NCBI RefSeq assembly: GCF_033095985.1
Contig: NZ_AP026802.1
Span: forward strand, 1,798,001-1,862,000
Length of the DNA stretch: 64,000 nucleotides
Reading direction: 5' to 3'
Origin: Xylocopilactobacillus apicola
Lineage (GTDB): Bacteria > Bacillota > Bacilli > Lactobacillales > Lactobacillaceae
A program made the translations under genes and the position numbers. How positions within the stretch are numbered: the stretch's first letter is position 1; every line of letters starts with the position of its first letter. The notes beneath the pieces are model-generated. The model was not told the DNA's origin and did not search any database. It worked only from the letters and a program-made list of their open reading frames with translations. Shown one piece after another: positions 8,964 to 18,235 of the stretch.

Positions 8964-9167
8964 TCAATTGTCCTCCAACCTAAAGATTTCGTTAATATCA
9001 ACATTCAAAACTTGAGCAATCTTGAACCCCAGCAATAAAGAGGGTGTGTAGTTACCTTTTTCAAGCGAGCCAATCGTTTTACGAGTTACTCCAACTTTAA
9101 CGGCCAGCTCTTCTTGCGTAAAGTTTCTCTTTTTACGCCAATACTGAACTTCATTAGTAATTATCAT
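8964..9167 (-). CDS. XRE family helix-turn-helix regulator
   Basis: 67 residues, essentially a single Cro/C1-type HTH (FTQEELAVKVGVTRKTIGSLEKGNYTPS would be the helices; residues 16-43). AAAGGA precedes the ATG at 9167. It is cotranscribed with the membrane protein at 8962 and has symmetrical sites in its own promoter, so autoregulation is likely. Confidence 0.85.
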   Translation of the reverse strand: MIITNEVQYWRKKRNFTQEELAVKVGVTRKTIGSLEKGNYTPSLLLGFKIAQVLNVDINEIFRLEDN

Positions 9168-9185
9168 TTAAAAATTCCTTTTTGG

Positions 9186-9237
9186 GAAGTTAACTTCGCA
9201 TTTAATAATACCCGACTCTAAAAGAGAAGTCAACTAC
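9186..9237 (-). promoter_or_regulatory. Promoter of the XRE operon with two operator-like repeats
   Basis: On the minus strand TTGACT (9233-9228) and TATTAT (9210-9205) are 17 bases apart. Two related 12-mers, GAAGTTAACTTC (9186-9197, a perfect palindrome) and GAAGTCAACTAC (9226-9237), start exactly 40 bases apart and are each followed by CATTTAAT. One overlaps the -35 box, the other lies near the transcription start. Confidence 0.75.
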
Positions 9238-9285
9238 TCATTTAATTCAACTTTAAGAGCTTATATAAAAACTTAACGAGTGATT

Positions 9286-9477
9286 ATGGAAAACACAAAA
9301 CGTCGCAACACTTATATCTTTTGGGCGCTCATCGTGATATTAATTAGCATTTTGGCAACTTATGTCAAGAACATCTATACTTTGTCATTAAAAATTGGAA
9401 TCACAATCTATCTTTTGAAAGTTGACAAAATATTCCATCCTCAAAAAGCAAAATTAAATAATGAAGCTAGATCTTAG
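9286..9477 (+). CDS. Small hypothetical membrane protein
   Basis: 63 residues from the ATG at 9286 (a GTG two codons earlier is possible). A basic N-terminus is followed by one or two hydrophobic stretches (IFWALIVILISILATYV and IYTLSLKIGITIYLL). The ribosome site is weak. It is divergent from the XRE operon and could share its control region. No family recognised. Confidence 0.4.
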   Translation: MENTKRRNTYIFWALIVILISILATYVKNIYTLSLKIGITIYLLKVDKIFHPQKAKLNNEARS

Positions 9478-9488
9478 TGCTTACAACT

Positions 9489-9523
9489 AAAAAAAGAGCG
9501 CCGATCATTACTGATCAACACTC
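9489..9523 (-). terminator. Terminator of the adhesin gene (recurrent hairpin, copy 1)
   Basis: Read on the minus strand, a 12-bp stem (9523-9512 with 9507-9496) closes a GTAA loop and is followed by seven T. The same hairpin occurs at 13805-13838 and, with paired changes, at 23536-23568. Confidence 0.9.
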
Positions 9524-9535
9524 TATAGTATAAAT

Positions 9536-12500
9536 TTAAGGTATAACATTCACCAAAGTAAATGTCACTGTTGCATTGTATTTCCCTGCTTTTGGGATAC
9601 CACTCGGACTTGCCTTAAAACTCAAATTCCATGGATAATTCTTGACGTCCTGATAGTCGCTTGTCGCAGTACCGTTATATAGAAGTTGCGCCGTAGAAGT
9701 TAAATGCGTCTTCGTCCCCAAAGTCGTATCATGATAATAAAGTGGATCGCCGCTAATTACTTTGGTTGGATCTGTTGCATGCTTAAACGGTTTCGTTACC
9801 GCTGCTTCAATGCGCCAATTCTTCCCCGCTCTCGCATTTCGGTTATCGGTTAATTTCAAATTCTGCGCTGAACTTTTGTATTCTTGATTTCTAAGCGCCC
9901 CAAGGTGGGTTCCCAGATCAATATTGCCAGGTGTCGCTTCTAAAGTTTGCTTCCCAATTTGATCCCAAACGTAAGTTCTAACATCATTGCGAGTTGCAGA
10001 CTCACTGAGAATCTCAGCTGCTGTTTTCGCTGCTCCGTCTGGCACATGCTCTAATCCAGGTGTAACAACTTCCCGCCACTGAGCATTCGTAGCGTAATAC
10101 TGCGGATTAGGCGGTACTGGGGAATCTAAATCGATAACTTTGTTCCCAGGCGTTGGGTCTGCCAATTTTGTAGAGATCAACGTCCCGCTAACTGTAACAT
10201 CTGGAAATTTCGTATTTGGTCCAAGCGTTAATTTCCAAAGTTTAGGAGTATCTGCCAACATCTCATAATACCCACTATCCACATAATTTGAATCCACTTT
10301 GTGAACAACATTAGTCAGGTCAAAACTGCTCAAATCAAGACTTGCTAAAGACGTACATTCATTAAACATTCTTCTAACATTCGTTACTTTACTGGTATCA
10401 AAATGACTTACATCAATAACATTTAATGAACTACATTCGTTAAACATCCTTTGCATATCAGTAACATTGTTGGTATTAAATTTCGTTGCATTCCATTTTA
10501 GATCAGATAAAGAGTTATCATAAACAAACATATCTGACATATCAGTAACTTTACTGGTATCAAAACTCCTTAAATCAAGGCCTGTGAGTAATCGACAAAA
10601 ACCAAATATGGATTGCATATTAGTAACATTACTGGTATTAAATCCTGTTACGTCTAAGCTAGTTAGTGATTCACACCCATGAAACATTCGCAGCATTGTA
10701 GTGACTTTAGAAGTATCAAAATCCTTCACTTCTAAATTGGTTACTTTTTCGCAGCTTTTAAACATTTCACTCATATCAGTAACATTATGAGTATCGAAAT
10801 TCTTCACATCGAGGCTGGTTAACGACCAACAGTTACCAAACATCGTCCCCATATTAGTGACCTTACTTGTATTAAAGTTACTAACATCTAAATTGGTTAA
10901 GGAACGACATAGGCAGAACATGAAGTACATATCTGTCACTTCACTGGTATCGAGATCCTCTAGTCCTTCAATCGTAGTCATATTTTCTTGATCATAAAAT
11001 AAGGTTCTTAGACTGCCCTTTGCTGTCACTCCCGGCTTGATCACCGTCTTTTCTATTTGTAAGCTATAGTTCTCAGACCAAGGAAAGCTGTAGTTCCGTC
11101 CAGAAGACTCAAGCTCTTTATCATCCTCATAATTCAACTCATGTGGATAGATCGTCAGAACTTTAGTCGTCGCATTAAAGTCCCACCAGCCCTGATCATT
11201 AACCGTCACTGAATCTGTCGTCGGAACGTAATTGGCTGTATTGTACACTGTTTCAGTATTAGCTAAAGGAGCCTGAGAATTAGCAGCATTATAGAAATAT
11301 GACCCGTAAATTGGACTACCGCTATCATCAATCAACTGATTGGATTGATCGTAGATTGATACCTTTGAGACAATAGTTGACGTTTTGGCTGCTCCCGGTG
11401 TTGCAGGATTATTAGTGATCGTAATTTGTCCCGCATCGTTAGAAGTAAGGCTGGCTTTTTCGACTCCTTCATACTTCATCTTAACCGTATTAGTACCAGT
11501 CTCGCCTAACCTCAAATCATTTGTCGATCCTGTGTTCAATGGTACATATAACAAACCGCTGCTTTGAGTAACGCCTGCAGGCAATGTGCCTGTTGGTGTA
11601 AACAAACCACCTAATGACTGAACTGCTGTGACCTTTGACCAAATCGGCAGAGTATTATTTTTCGCTGTATATTTAAATGTTACTTTGTCTCCTGGATGAA
11701 TGTTGGCGGTCTTAGAGAATGTTGTCCCATCAGTACTCAACTGTAGATCGGATGTCACATCAGTACTGCCTGTTGTAAGATCCTGACGATAGACATAATT
11801 AATGAATGTAACGAGATCGAATTCTGTTTTGACCTCAACGTTACTCCCACTGCTGACTGCAGTAGTTCCAACTCCCGAAGGACCCAGGCGGCGATGAGTT
11901 CTCGTACCGTCCTTAAAGAACGTCCCATTGACCTGAGCTCGCCGGTAAGTCTTACCATTTTTTACTATAGTTTCAGGACTGCTGTTATCCACAAATTGAG
12001 TCGACCCAGGGTGGAGTTCCTGCCAATCTTCTAACATGGTCGATACGGTATCTTTTAAATCATTACCATTCTCATCAACATAACGTGTGATGACTACTGG
12101 ATCCCCTGGGGTAAATGTTCCGTGAACGTCTCGAATGACATTTAGCTCATTTCCTGCACCGGTAGATCCATGAATCGCAAATGCCCATTTCTTACGATCA
12201 GCAATCACTGCTAATTCATTTGGAGTCAAAACTCTTGACCAGGTCATTTTATGGATAGAATTGCCCTCGCTTCCAGCGATTGTTACTTTAAAAGTATTGG
12301 TACTTGATGCATATGAAATGGTCATCGGATGCCATTTACCATCAGCAATTTTTGAAGGAATACCACTAACTCCACCGTAGGCATCACTTTTTCCTGTTAT
12401 TGGTGTAGTCTCGTCTGCAACTAAACGCCAAGAATAACGACCTGGCATCGCAAATCCCGTATTATCTGTTTCCACGAATGCGCCAAATGGTGTAGTTTCA

Positions 12501-13240
12501 TCATCGTTAGACAAATAATTGACCGCATGTCCTGGATTTCCATAAGAGGTACCCGGCTGTTTTCTCCCGTTAGGTGTATTAAAGTAAGTATCAATCTTAA
12601 AACCAATCACATTCATCAGATCACTAAATCCAAGATCTCCTCCACTAAGCCCAAGTGAATGAATTTTTTGACCATTGTCAGGGTCTGTCGCTGAAGTAAC
12701 TGGCGTGGTGTTGGAATGACGCCCAAAAACTTCTGGCAGTACATAACTATCACCGCCTTGTGAATCAAGAATTGTTTGACCGGGTTTATATATTGGATGA
12801 AAACTAAAGCCTAATCCATCCGCTAAATCAGTCGTCCCACGATCAATCTTTAAATCCCAATTAAAAGTGAAGTCCTGAGTCATATCTACTGAAGTATTAA
12901 GAACTGCCGCTCCACGCTGCCACAATATCGGCTTGGTGATTTCAATTGTATCCCACTTACCATTTTCATTAAGCTGGGCAGAAGCATTACCAAATGTTGA
13001 AAAGAAAAACTGAGTTTCACCTGGCTCAGTCGTAATTGGCTGAAGTGCTCTTTCAATTCTCGTTTGAAAATCAGGGCGAAAAATAGGTTTACTATTATCC
13101 GTTTCTTTAGGACTTACAGTAACATTTTCTTTGCGCTCAAATGCCTTACTAAAAGAACCGCTTGCGATCTCTAAACTTATGACAAAAAAGCCGACTAAAA
13201 CAAATGGGATTATACTTAAACACTTCCATTTCTTATTCAT
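9536..13240 (-). CDS. Lectin-like / DUF285-repeat cell-surface adhesin
   Basis: 1234 residues from the ATG at 13240, which follows GAGGTGA; a TTG 14 codons upstream belongs to the overlap with the preceding gene. Order: signal peptide or anchor (about residues 5-28); L-type lectin-like beta-sandwich (about 60-380) with the acidic patch DLADGLGFSFHP; a linker with MucBP-like features; about ten DUF285/BspA repeats of ~24 residues (pattern LDVSNFDTSKVTNM..MF) around 770-1000; and a C-terminal domain ending in strands like WxL proteins (YPWNLSFKASPSG, ATVTFTLVNV). WxL-type ends bind peptidoglycan non-covalently. No LPxTG is present. A role in attachment to host or plant glycans is inferred from the lectin domain. 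Its start is coupled to the gene at 13583. Confidence 0.8.
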   Translation of the reverse strand: MNKKWKCLSIIPFVLVGFFVISLEIASGSFSKAFERKENVTVSPKETDNSKPIFRPDFQTRIERALQPITTEPGETQFFFSTFGNASAQLNENGKWDTIEITKPILWQRGAAVLNTSVDMTQDFTFNWDLKIDRGTTDLADGLGFSFHPIYKPGQTILDSQGGDSYVLPEVFGRHSNTTPVTSATDPDNGQKIHSLGLSGGDLGFSDLMNVIGFKIDTYFNTPNGRKQPGTSYGNPGHAVNYLSNDDETTPFGAFVETDNTGFAMPGRYSWRLVADETTPITGKSDAYGGVSGIPSKIADGKWHPMTISYASSTNTFKVTIAGSEGNSIHKMTWSRVLTPNELAVIADRKKWAFAIHGSTGAGNELNVIRDVHGTFTPGDPVVITRYVDENGNDLKDTVSTMLEDWQELHPGSTQFVDNSSPETIVKNGKTYRRAQVNGTFFKDGTRTHRRLGPSGVGTTAVSSGSNVEVKTEFDLVTFINYVYRQDLTTGSTDVTSDLQLSTDGTTFSKTANIHPGDKVTFKYTAKNNTLPIWSKVTAVQSLGGLFTPTGTLPAGVTQSSGLLYVPLNTGSTNDLRLGETGTNTVKMKYEGVEKASLTSNDAGQITITNNPATPGAAKTSTIVSKVSIYDQSNQLIDDSGSPIYGSYFYNAANSQAPLANTETVYNTANYVPTTDSVTVNDQGWWDFNATTKVLTIYPHELNYEDDKELESSGRNYSFPWSENYSLQIEKTVIKPGVTAKGSLRTLFYDQENMTTIEGLEDLDTSEVTDMYFMFCLCRSLTNLDVSNFNTSKVTNMGTMFGNCWSLTSLDVKNFDTHNVTDMSEMFKSCEKVTNLEVKDFDTSKVTTMLRMFHGCESLTSLDVTGFNTSNVTNMQSIFGFCRLLTGLDLRSFDTSKVTDMSDMFVYDNSLSDLKWNATKFNTNNVTDMQRMFNECSSLNVIDVSHFDTSKVTNVRRMFNECTSLASLDLSSFDLTNVVHKVDSNYVDSGYYEMLADTPKLWKLTLGPNTKFPDVTVSGTLISTKLADPTPGNKVIDLDSPVPPNPQYYATNAQWREVVTPGLEHVPDGAAKTAAEILSESATRNDVRTYVWDQIGKQTLEATPGNIDLGTHLGALRNQEYKSSAQNLKLTDNRNARAGKNWRIEAAVTKPFKHATDPTKVISGDPLYYHDTTLGTKTHLTSTAQLLYNGTATSDYQDVKNYPWNLSFKASPSGIPKAGKYNATVTFTLVNVIP

Positions 13241-13583
13241 AAAGATCACCTCTATTAAATTGGAGATGAATTTTTTCTTCAATTATTTTAGAAGACGAAA
13301 AAGAGACCCCATTTCCTATCACCAAGATAGAAGTCATCGGATCTCCTTGATTATGTTTTGTTTCCTTAAGGAAGCCATTTTGAATTAAAGCTTTTAAATC
13401 ACCTTTTAGATAATCAGCTAAGCCCCCCCCCCTGGAAACGTTTGCATTGTTTTCAATTGCTACATCCGCGGGAAATTCTGCAGCTTTACTGTCCTGCTTG
13501 ACATTTAAAGCAAATGTTAAAGCCCAAATTCCGCTAATAGCTACCAAAATATAGCTTAATTTCTTAAATAAGTTCATCTTCAT
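13233..13583 (-). CDS. Small secreted protein with in-frame poly-G tract, coupled to adhesin
   Basis: 116 residues with a signal peptide (about residues 1-35, LSYILVAISGIWALTFALN). AGAGGAG precedes the ATG at 13583. The middle encodes RGGGLADYL, where a run of ten G occurs. The stop (13235-13233) overlaps the adhesin start at 13240 by eight bases, so ribosomes finishing here can restart on the adhesin. No known domain recognised; probably a surface or WxL-complex partner. Confidence 0.65.
   Translation of the reverse strand: MKMNLFKKLSYILVAISGIWALTFALNVKQDSKAAEFPADVAIENNANVSRGGGLADYLKGDLKALIQNGFLKETKHNQGDPMTSILVIGNGVSFSSSKIIEEKIHLQFNRGDLYE
13423..13432. repeat. Homopolymer of ten C (ten G on the coding strand)
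   Basis: Mononucleotide run within the gene at 13233-13583. In an A+T-rich genome a ten-base G tract inside a coding frame is rare and prone to slipped-strand length change, which would shift the frame. Confidence 0.9.
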
Positions 13584-13621
13584 CTCCTCTTTGTTGTTGA
13601 TATAATATTTTCTTTATCTCC

Positions 13622-13630
13622 ATTATACCA
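13622..13630 (-). promoter_or_regulatory. Extended -10 promoter for the adhesin operon
   Basis: Minus strand TGGTATAAT (13630-13622) is an extended -10 box about 40 bases ahead of the start codon at 13583. No good -35 box at 17 bases, which extended -10 promoters can lack. Confidence 0.6.
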
Positions 13631-13671
13631 AATCATCAATAGAATTTTACTCAATTTTCGTAAAAAAAATT

Positions 13672-13718
13672 AAAAAAAGACGAATTAATTCAACCTATTA
13701 GCTGATTAATTCGTTTTT
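13672..13718. terminator. Bidirectional-looking terminator hairpin
   Basis: CGAATTAAT (13681-13689) pairs with ATTAATTCG (13705-13713) and is flanked by A-rich sequence on the left and five T on the right. It may be a back-up terminator for the osmolyte transporter operon read from the right. Confidence 0.5.
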
Positions 13719-13804
13719 GCTCTCTTTGGATTATTTTAATATACAAAAGATATATAAATTTCAGTAAATAAATTTTTGAAAATCGCTCTTGCTGTTCGAT
13801 AACC

Positions 13805-13838
13805 AAAAAAGAGCGCCGATCATTACTGATCAACACTC
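13805..13838 (-). terminator. Terminator of the osmolyte ABC operon (recurrent hairpin, copy 2)
   Basis: Identical in stem and loop to the hairpin at 9489-9523: stem 13838-13827 with 13822-13811, GTAA loop, six T. It lies 9 bases after the last opuC-like gene. Confidence 0.9.
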
Positions 13839-13846
13839 AATATTTG

Positions 13847-14503
13847 TTAGTGATTAGTCCGAGCTGCAAAACGTTTCTCCAAAAATCCCAAAACTAAATC
13901 TGAAATAATTGCCATCAAAGCTGTTGGCAGCGCGCCCGCTAAGATAATCGCACCACCGTTAGTTGCATTAGTCCCACGAATAATAATATCTCCCAGGCCT
14001 CCTGCTCCAACGAAAGATCCGATCGCAGTTACACCAATTGCAAGGACCAGTGCACTACGCAGCCCCGCCATGATCACAGAAATCGAAAGTGGTAATTCAA
14101 TTTGAATCAAGCGCTGCATTTTGGTCATTCCCATTCCCTTACCAGCATCAAGCAGATCAGGGTTCACATTCCGCATCCCCGTGTCAGTGTTTTTAATGAT
14201 TGGTAAAAGCGAATAGAGAAAAACCGTCAAGATTACGGTATTAACCCCGAGCCCTAGCCCCAGCATCATAATAGAAACAAGTGCCAAAGAAGGAATTGTC
14301 TGAATTACATTAGCGATCCCGACGACCCATTTAGCAAGCTTTGAGTGCCGTGAGATGAAGATCCCAATCGGAATTCCAACAATTGACGCCAGAATAACCC
14401 CGTAAACTGAAATCAGAAAATGCCGATTAAATTCACCAAGAATGTATTGACCGTTATGGGTAAAATAATAAATCAATTGCTGTAAAAGATTCATATCTTT
14501 CAT
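13847..14503 (-). CDS. opuCD: Osmolyte (betaine/carnitine/choline) ABC permease, second
   Basis: 218 residues, BPD_transp_1 fold with about six membrane helices and the EAA-like loop near DAGKGMGMTKMQRLIQIELPLS. Fourth gene of the operon; overlaps the binding-protein gene by four bases. It pairs with the first permease to form the membrane channel for quaternary ammonium osmoprotectants. The exact substrate is not readable; OpuC, ChoS and carnitine systems are alike. Confidence 0.85.
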   Translation of the reverse strand: MKDMNLLQQLIYYFTHNGQYILGEFNRHFLISVYGVILASIVGIPIGIFISRHSKLAKWVVGIANVIQTIPSLALVSIMMLGLGLGVNTVILTVFLYSLLPIIKNTDTGMRNVNPDLLDAGKGMGMTKMQRLIQIELPLSISVIMAGLRSALVLAIGVTAIGSFVGAGGLGDIIIRGTNATNGGAIILAGALPTALMAIISDLVLGFLEKRFAARTNH

Positions 14504-15438
14504 TTGTCATTTACCCCCTCAAAATAATGATGCTTTTCTAAAAACTGCTTAGCTGCAACTGAAGGCTCCAACAGGTCATTATCTACTTGATAATTCAATT
14601 TTTGCATCGTCTTCAGACTTATTTGACCGTTTAAGCGGCTTAAAATTGTTTTTAATTTTGGATACTTTTTTAATGCCTGATCATTAACAACCACGCTGGC
14701 TTCATAAGGCGGGAAGAAATTTTTGTCATCTTTTAGGAGCTTCAAATCATAACTAGCAATCCGACCGTCAGTTGAATATCCTAAGACTGCGTCCATTTTC
14801 CCTGAATCAAGCGCATCATAAACTAAGCCGATCTGCATCGGATAGACCTTACCAAATCCGAATCCATACGTATTTTTAAATGCGCTGTAGCCATCGCCGC
14901 GCCGATTAGCCCAAATCTGGTCAATCCCCACGCGCATATCGCCAGCAACACGTTTCAAATCAGAAACAGTGTTTAGATTATGGTCTTTGGCATACTTTGC
15001 CGTAACCATAAACTGATATGTATCAGCAAATCCGTACGTTGGAAAATAGGTCATTTGATATTTTTCGCGAAAATCATTTTTCACTTCTTGATTAATCTCT
15101 TTAGAACTAGTACCGCCGCTTAAATTTAAAATGGTCTGGTAATCCGTTCCCGTGTATCTAATCGCCGTGAGATCAGTATCGCCGCGCTTTTGCGCCTCAA
15201 AGCTAACATTTCCGGAACCCAAATTATTAATAATCGTTGTTTGATATTTTGAATCATGCTCAATCATCTGTTGAATTATATTAGCCATGATTTGCTGTTC
15301 AGTTGTATTTTGGGAACCGATTTTGATAGTATTGTCGCCGGTCCCGCTGAGACCTGGCCACGAACAGCCAGTTAAAACCAGGAGTAAGATCAAACTATAG
15401 AGAACTATTGTAGCGTTCTTCCATTTTAATTTAGGCAT
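14500..15438 (-). CDS. opuCC: Osmolyte ABC transporter substrate-binding lipoprotein
   Basis: 312 residues. N-terminal lipoprotein signal with lipobox LTGC (cysteine near residue 25), then an OpuAC-type binding domain beginning [17 protein letters not shown]. Attached to the outer face of the membrane, it delivers glycine betaine, carnitine or choline to the permeases. Overlaps the genes on both sides, so translation is tightly coupled. Confidence 0.87.
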   Translation of the reverse strand: MPKLKWKNATIVLYSLILLLVLTGCSWPGLSGTGDNTIKIGSQNTTEQQIMANIIQQMIEHDSKYQTTIINNLGSGNVSFEAQKRGDTDLTAIRYTGTDYQTILNLSGGTSSKEINQEVKNDFREKYQMTYFPTYGFADTYQFMVTAKYAKDHNLNTVSDLKRVAGDMRVGIDQIWANRRGDGYSAFKNTYGFGFGKVYPMQIGLVYDALDSGKMDAVLGYSTDGRIASYDLKLLKDDKNFFPPYEASVVVNDQALKKYPKLKTILSRLNGQISLKTMQKLNYQVDNDLLEPSVAAKQFLEKHHYFEGVNDK

Positions 15439-16069
15439 CTTGCACCTCCTGCGTCCGCGGAGTCACTTTTGCCTCGATTTTACCCAACAGCCAATCGACT
15501 AAAAGCGCCAAAAGAATTGCTGGAACCGATCCACCTAAGATCAAATCGCCCCGATAAAGGTTCAAGCCGTTAAAAATCATGTCGCCCAGGCCGCCTGCTC
15601 CAATATAGGAAGCCAGAGCAGTCCAAGCGATGACATAAGTCCCTGAAAGGCGGATCCCCGCCATGATAACTCCTGCTGCCTGGGGTAATTCGACATTCCA
15701 AATCGACTGCCAATTATTCATTCCCATGCCTTTTGCAACATCGATCAAGCTCGGATCGACTCCGGTCATTCCGATATAAGTATTACGCAAGATCGGCATT
15801 AAAGAATAAATAAAAAGGGCAACGATTGCGGGGAGTGTCCCAATCCCAAACAGCGGAATCATCATCGCTAAAAGTGCCATTGCCGGGATTGTCTGTAAAA
15901 CGCTCGTTAGCCCTATCACGAATCCCGCAATTTTCTTAGCTCTCGTTAAAAGAATTCCTAAAGGAACAGCCACAATAATCCCTAATAATAAGGCGATTGC
16001 CGAAATATAAATATGTTGAATAATTTCTTGAACCAGCTCGCCGCCATATTCAGTCAAAAAATCACTCAT
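15431..16069 (-). CDS. opuCB: Osmolyte ABC permease, first
   Basis: 212 residues, five or six membrane helices and the conserved loop [22 protein letters not shown]. Paralogous to the permease at 13847-14503. Overlaps the ATPase gene by eight bases and the binding-protein gene by eight bases. Confidence 0.86.
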   Translation of the reverse strand: MSDFLTEYGGELVQEIIQHIYISAIALLLGIIVAVPLGILLTRAKKIAGFVIGLTSVLQTIPAMALLAMMIPLFGIGTLPAIVALFIYSLMPILRNTYIGMTGVDPSLIDVAKGMGMNNWQSIWNVELPQAAGVIMAGIRLSGTYVIAWTALASYIGAGGLGDMIFNGLNLYRGDLILGGSVPAILLALLVDWLLGKIEAKVTPRTQEVQDA

Positions 16070-17291
16070 TTTGGGTCACTTCCCTATTTTTGGGATGAGC
16101 AGCATCGTGATGAGCACTAGTCTCACCCACATCAGAAGAAACTTCTTTATCAGATGATTCTTCATTATCACCGCCGCTCCATAACGCATCATAAACCATA
16201 TCCACAAGTGATGCTCTCGTTACAATTCCGGTCAAGACCCCGTTGGTATCAACGACTGGCACATTTCGATAGCCTCGTTTTAAAATCCGGTCGACTGTGT
16301 CTGAAATAACTGAATCTTTGCGGACAAAAAATGCCTGCTTATTCATCACATCTTCAACACGTTCTTTCTTATTATATTGGTCATTGATCATCTCTAAGTC
16401 CACATAACCTCTTAAGATGCCTTTCGAATCCGTAACCAAAAGCGTATCAACGCGCATTTGATGCATCAAGCTCAACGCTTCACGCAAATTCGCATTGTTT
16501 TGGATTGAAATTGCCTTTTTGGAAATTTGCCCAACTGTCGTGATCGTCGGTCTGGCCTGGATTAAACGTTCTTCTCCGATTAAATCGGCCACAAATTTAT
16601 TGGCCGGATGGCGCAAAATATTCTCTGGCGTATCAACCTGGACTTGGTCACCGTGCGACATCACAACAATTCGCGTCGACAGTTTTAACGCTTCATCCAT
16701 ATCATGGGTTACAAAAATAAAAGTTTTGCCTAAGCGTTGCTGTAAATCCTTCACCAAATCCTGTAAAGAATCACGCGTAATTGGATCAAGGGCCCCAAAT
16801 GGCTCATCCATCAAGATGAGCTCCTGATCGGCAGCAAGTGCTCGAACCACTCCGATTCGCTGTTGCTGTCCACCAGACAGCTCACTCGGATAGCGATCTA
16901 AAAACTCCTCTGGCAACTCAGCCATTTTTATCATTTCAACTGCGCGATCATCCATCTTCTTTTGGTCCCATTTGAGCATTTTAGGGACCAACAAAATATT
17001 ATCCTTAATTGTCATATGCGGTAGTAATCCAATATTTTGAATAACATAACCGATCTGACGCCGCAATTTTACAGGATCCATCTTCATAACATCCATTCCG
17101 TTAATCTTAATCTCACCAGATGACGGAACATTCATTCGGTTAATCATCCTCATTGTTGTTGTTTTACCAGAACCCGAAGTCCCGATGAAACAAATAAACT
17201 CACCTTTTTCAACATCAAGATTAAAATCATTAACCGCAACCTTATCGCCGTATACTTTTCGTACATGCGACATTTCTAAATAAGCCGTAAT
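16062..17291 (-). CDS. opuCA: Osmolyte ABC ATPase with tandem CBS domains
   Basis: Walker [10 protein letters not shown], signature [11 protein letters not shown], Walker [13 protein letters not shown], then two CBS domains (about residues 250-375) that sense ionic strength in OpuA/OpuC relatives, and an acidic/His-rich tail. The first in-frame ATG (17273) has no ribosome site and would cut off the first beta strand. Six codons upstream an ATT (17291-17289) sits six bases after AAAGGA, giving (M)[14 protein letters not shown], the length expected for the family. I therefore place the start at the ATT; the ATG is the conservative alternative. Confidence 0.82.
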   Translation of the reverse strand: MTAYLEMSHVRKVYGDKVAVNDFNLDVEKGEFICFIGTSGSGKTTTMRMINRMNVPSSGEIKINGMDVMKMDPVKLRRQIGYVIQNIGLLPHMTIKDNILLVPKMLKWDQKKMDDRAVEMIKMAELPEEFLDRYPSELSGGQQQRIGVVRALAADQELILMDEPFGALDPITRDSLQDLVKDLQQRLGKTFIFVTHDMDEALKLSTRIVVMSHGDQVQVDTPENILRHPANKFVADLIGEERLIQARPTITTVGQISKKAISIQNNANLREALSLMHQMRVDTLLVTDSKGILRGYVDLEMINDQYNKKERVEDVMNKQAFFVRKDSVISDTVDRILKRGYRNVPVVDTNGVLTGIVTRASLVDMVYDALWSGGDNEESSDKEVSSDVGETSAHHDAAHPKNREVTQNE

Positions 17292-17325
17292 AGCACATCC
17301 TTTCTAAATGGACTTTTCTATAACT

Positions 17326-17354
17326 ATTATGTATCACTTATTGCTTTCAGTCAA
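17326..17354 (-). promoter_or_regulatory. Promoter of the osmolyte ABC operon
   Basis: Minus strand TTGACT (17354-17349), 17-base spacer, CATAAT (17331-17326), about 35 bases before the first gene. Confidence 0.7.
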
Positions 17355-17381
17355 AAATATAAATCAATTGAGAATTTGCAC

Positions 17382-17407
17382 AAAAAAAGCCAGATTATAT
17401 TCTGACT
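17382..17407 (-). terminator. Terminator of the EIIA-EIIB genes
   Basis: AGTCAGA (17407-17401) pairs with TCTGGCT (17394-17388, one G-T pair), followed by seven T on the minus strand, 12 bases after the EIIB stop. Confidence 0.8.
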
Positions 17408-17418
17408 TTACGATTTAT

Positions 17419-17709
17419 CTATTTCAAGTTTAATGTGTCAAGGATTTGATCAATAACTTTATCTTCTCCGATATTTGTTAGAAAAGGCAACCCATTTAAA
17501 ATCGGCTTATTTACGTCTTCTGTATACTTGGCAGTTGTAATGATCAAATCATATTGATCAGCAATGCTTGGAATTTGGGGAATCGAGGTTTGATCAAAAG
17601 AAAGCTGACTCATATCCACTCCTCTTTCTTCTAACTTTTCCTCAATAGCATTTCTTGCAACTGTTGATGTTGCAATACCAGAACCACATGCGACTAGAAT
17701 TTTTTTCAT
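17419..17709 (-). CDS. gatB: PTS galactitol-type EIIB component
   Basis: 96 residues, SgcB/GatB type. The phosphorylated cysteine is in ILVACGSGIATST (Cys 8). It takes phosphate from EIIA and passes it to sugar bound by EIIC. Follows the EIIA gene; the matching EIIC gene is divergent at 19196. Substrate may be galactitol or a related polyol. Confidence 0.85.
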   Translation of the reverse strand: MKKILVACGSGIATSTVARNAIEEKLEERGVDMSQLSFDQTSIPQIPSIADQYDLIITTAKYTEDVNKPILNGLPFLTNIGEDKVIDQILDTLNLK

Positions 17710-17736
17710 AATATCCCTTCTTATTTCCTATTTAAT

Positions 17737-18198
17737 TTACATTTCGCAAAATTTTTTTTGCAAATCATCATAAAGCTCATCAGTACTTTGGCAATCTAAG
17801 ATTTTCTGCAAATAATCTTGATCTTGCACAATCTTCATTAACTGCTGCAACATCGCAACTTGCTTCTTAGGTTCAGCAATCGCCATCATAATAATTATTG
17901 AAACATCTAAAGTAGAATCTGGATCACCCATATTTTGGAAGCCCACTGGTTTTTTGAGGGTCGTAATCGCTAAAGCAGATTCGTTAACGTGCTCAGCATC
18001 TGCGTGGGGAATCGCCACCTTAATATTTCCGGTTGGTAAACCTGTTGGGAAAATCTTTTCCCGCTCAAGAATCGCCTGAGCATATGTCTTTTTGACTAAT
18101 CCATTATCTAACAATTTCTGGGCACTAAAATTTAAAGCTTCTTCACGATCATTGAATGTCTTATCTTTAAAAATCAGGTCCTTACTAATTAAAACCAA
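17737..18198 (-). CDS. gatA: PTS EIIA component, fructose/galactitol type
   Basis: 153 residues. PTS_EIIA_2 domain with the phospho-histidine region VAIPHADAEHVN (about residue 65). Start placed at TTG 18198, nine bases after AGGGAG (18213-18208); another TTG at 18207 abuts the ribosome site and is too close. First gene of a two-gene unit with EIIB, divergent from the regulator gene. Confidence 0.8.
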   Translation of the reverse strand: MVLISKDLIFKDKTFNDREEALNFSAQKLLDNGLVKKTYAQAILEREKIFPTGLPTGNIKVAIPHADAEHVNESALAITTLKKPVGFQNMGDPDSTLDVSIIIMMAIAEPKKQVAMLQQLMKIVQDQDYLQKILDCQSTDELYDDLQKKFCEM

Positions 18199-18235
18199 AT
18201 ATGTCAACTCCCTTGTAGTGTTTTATAGCTAGCGA

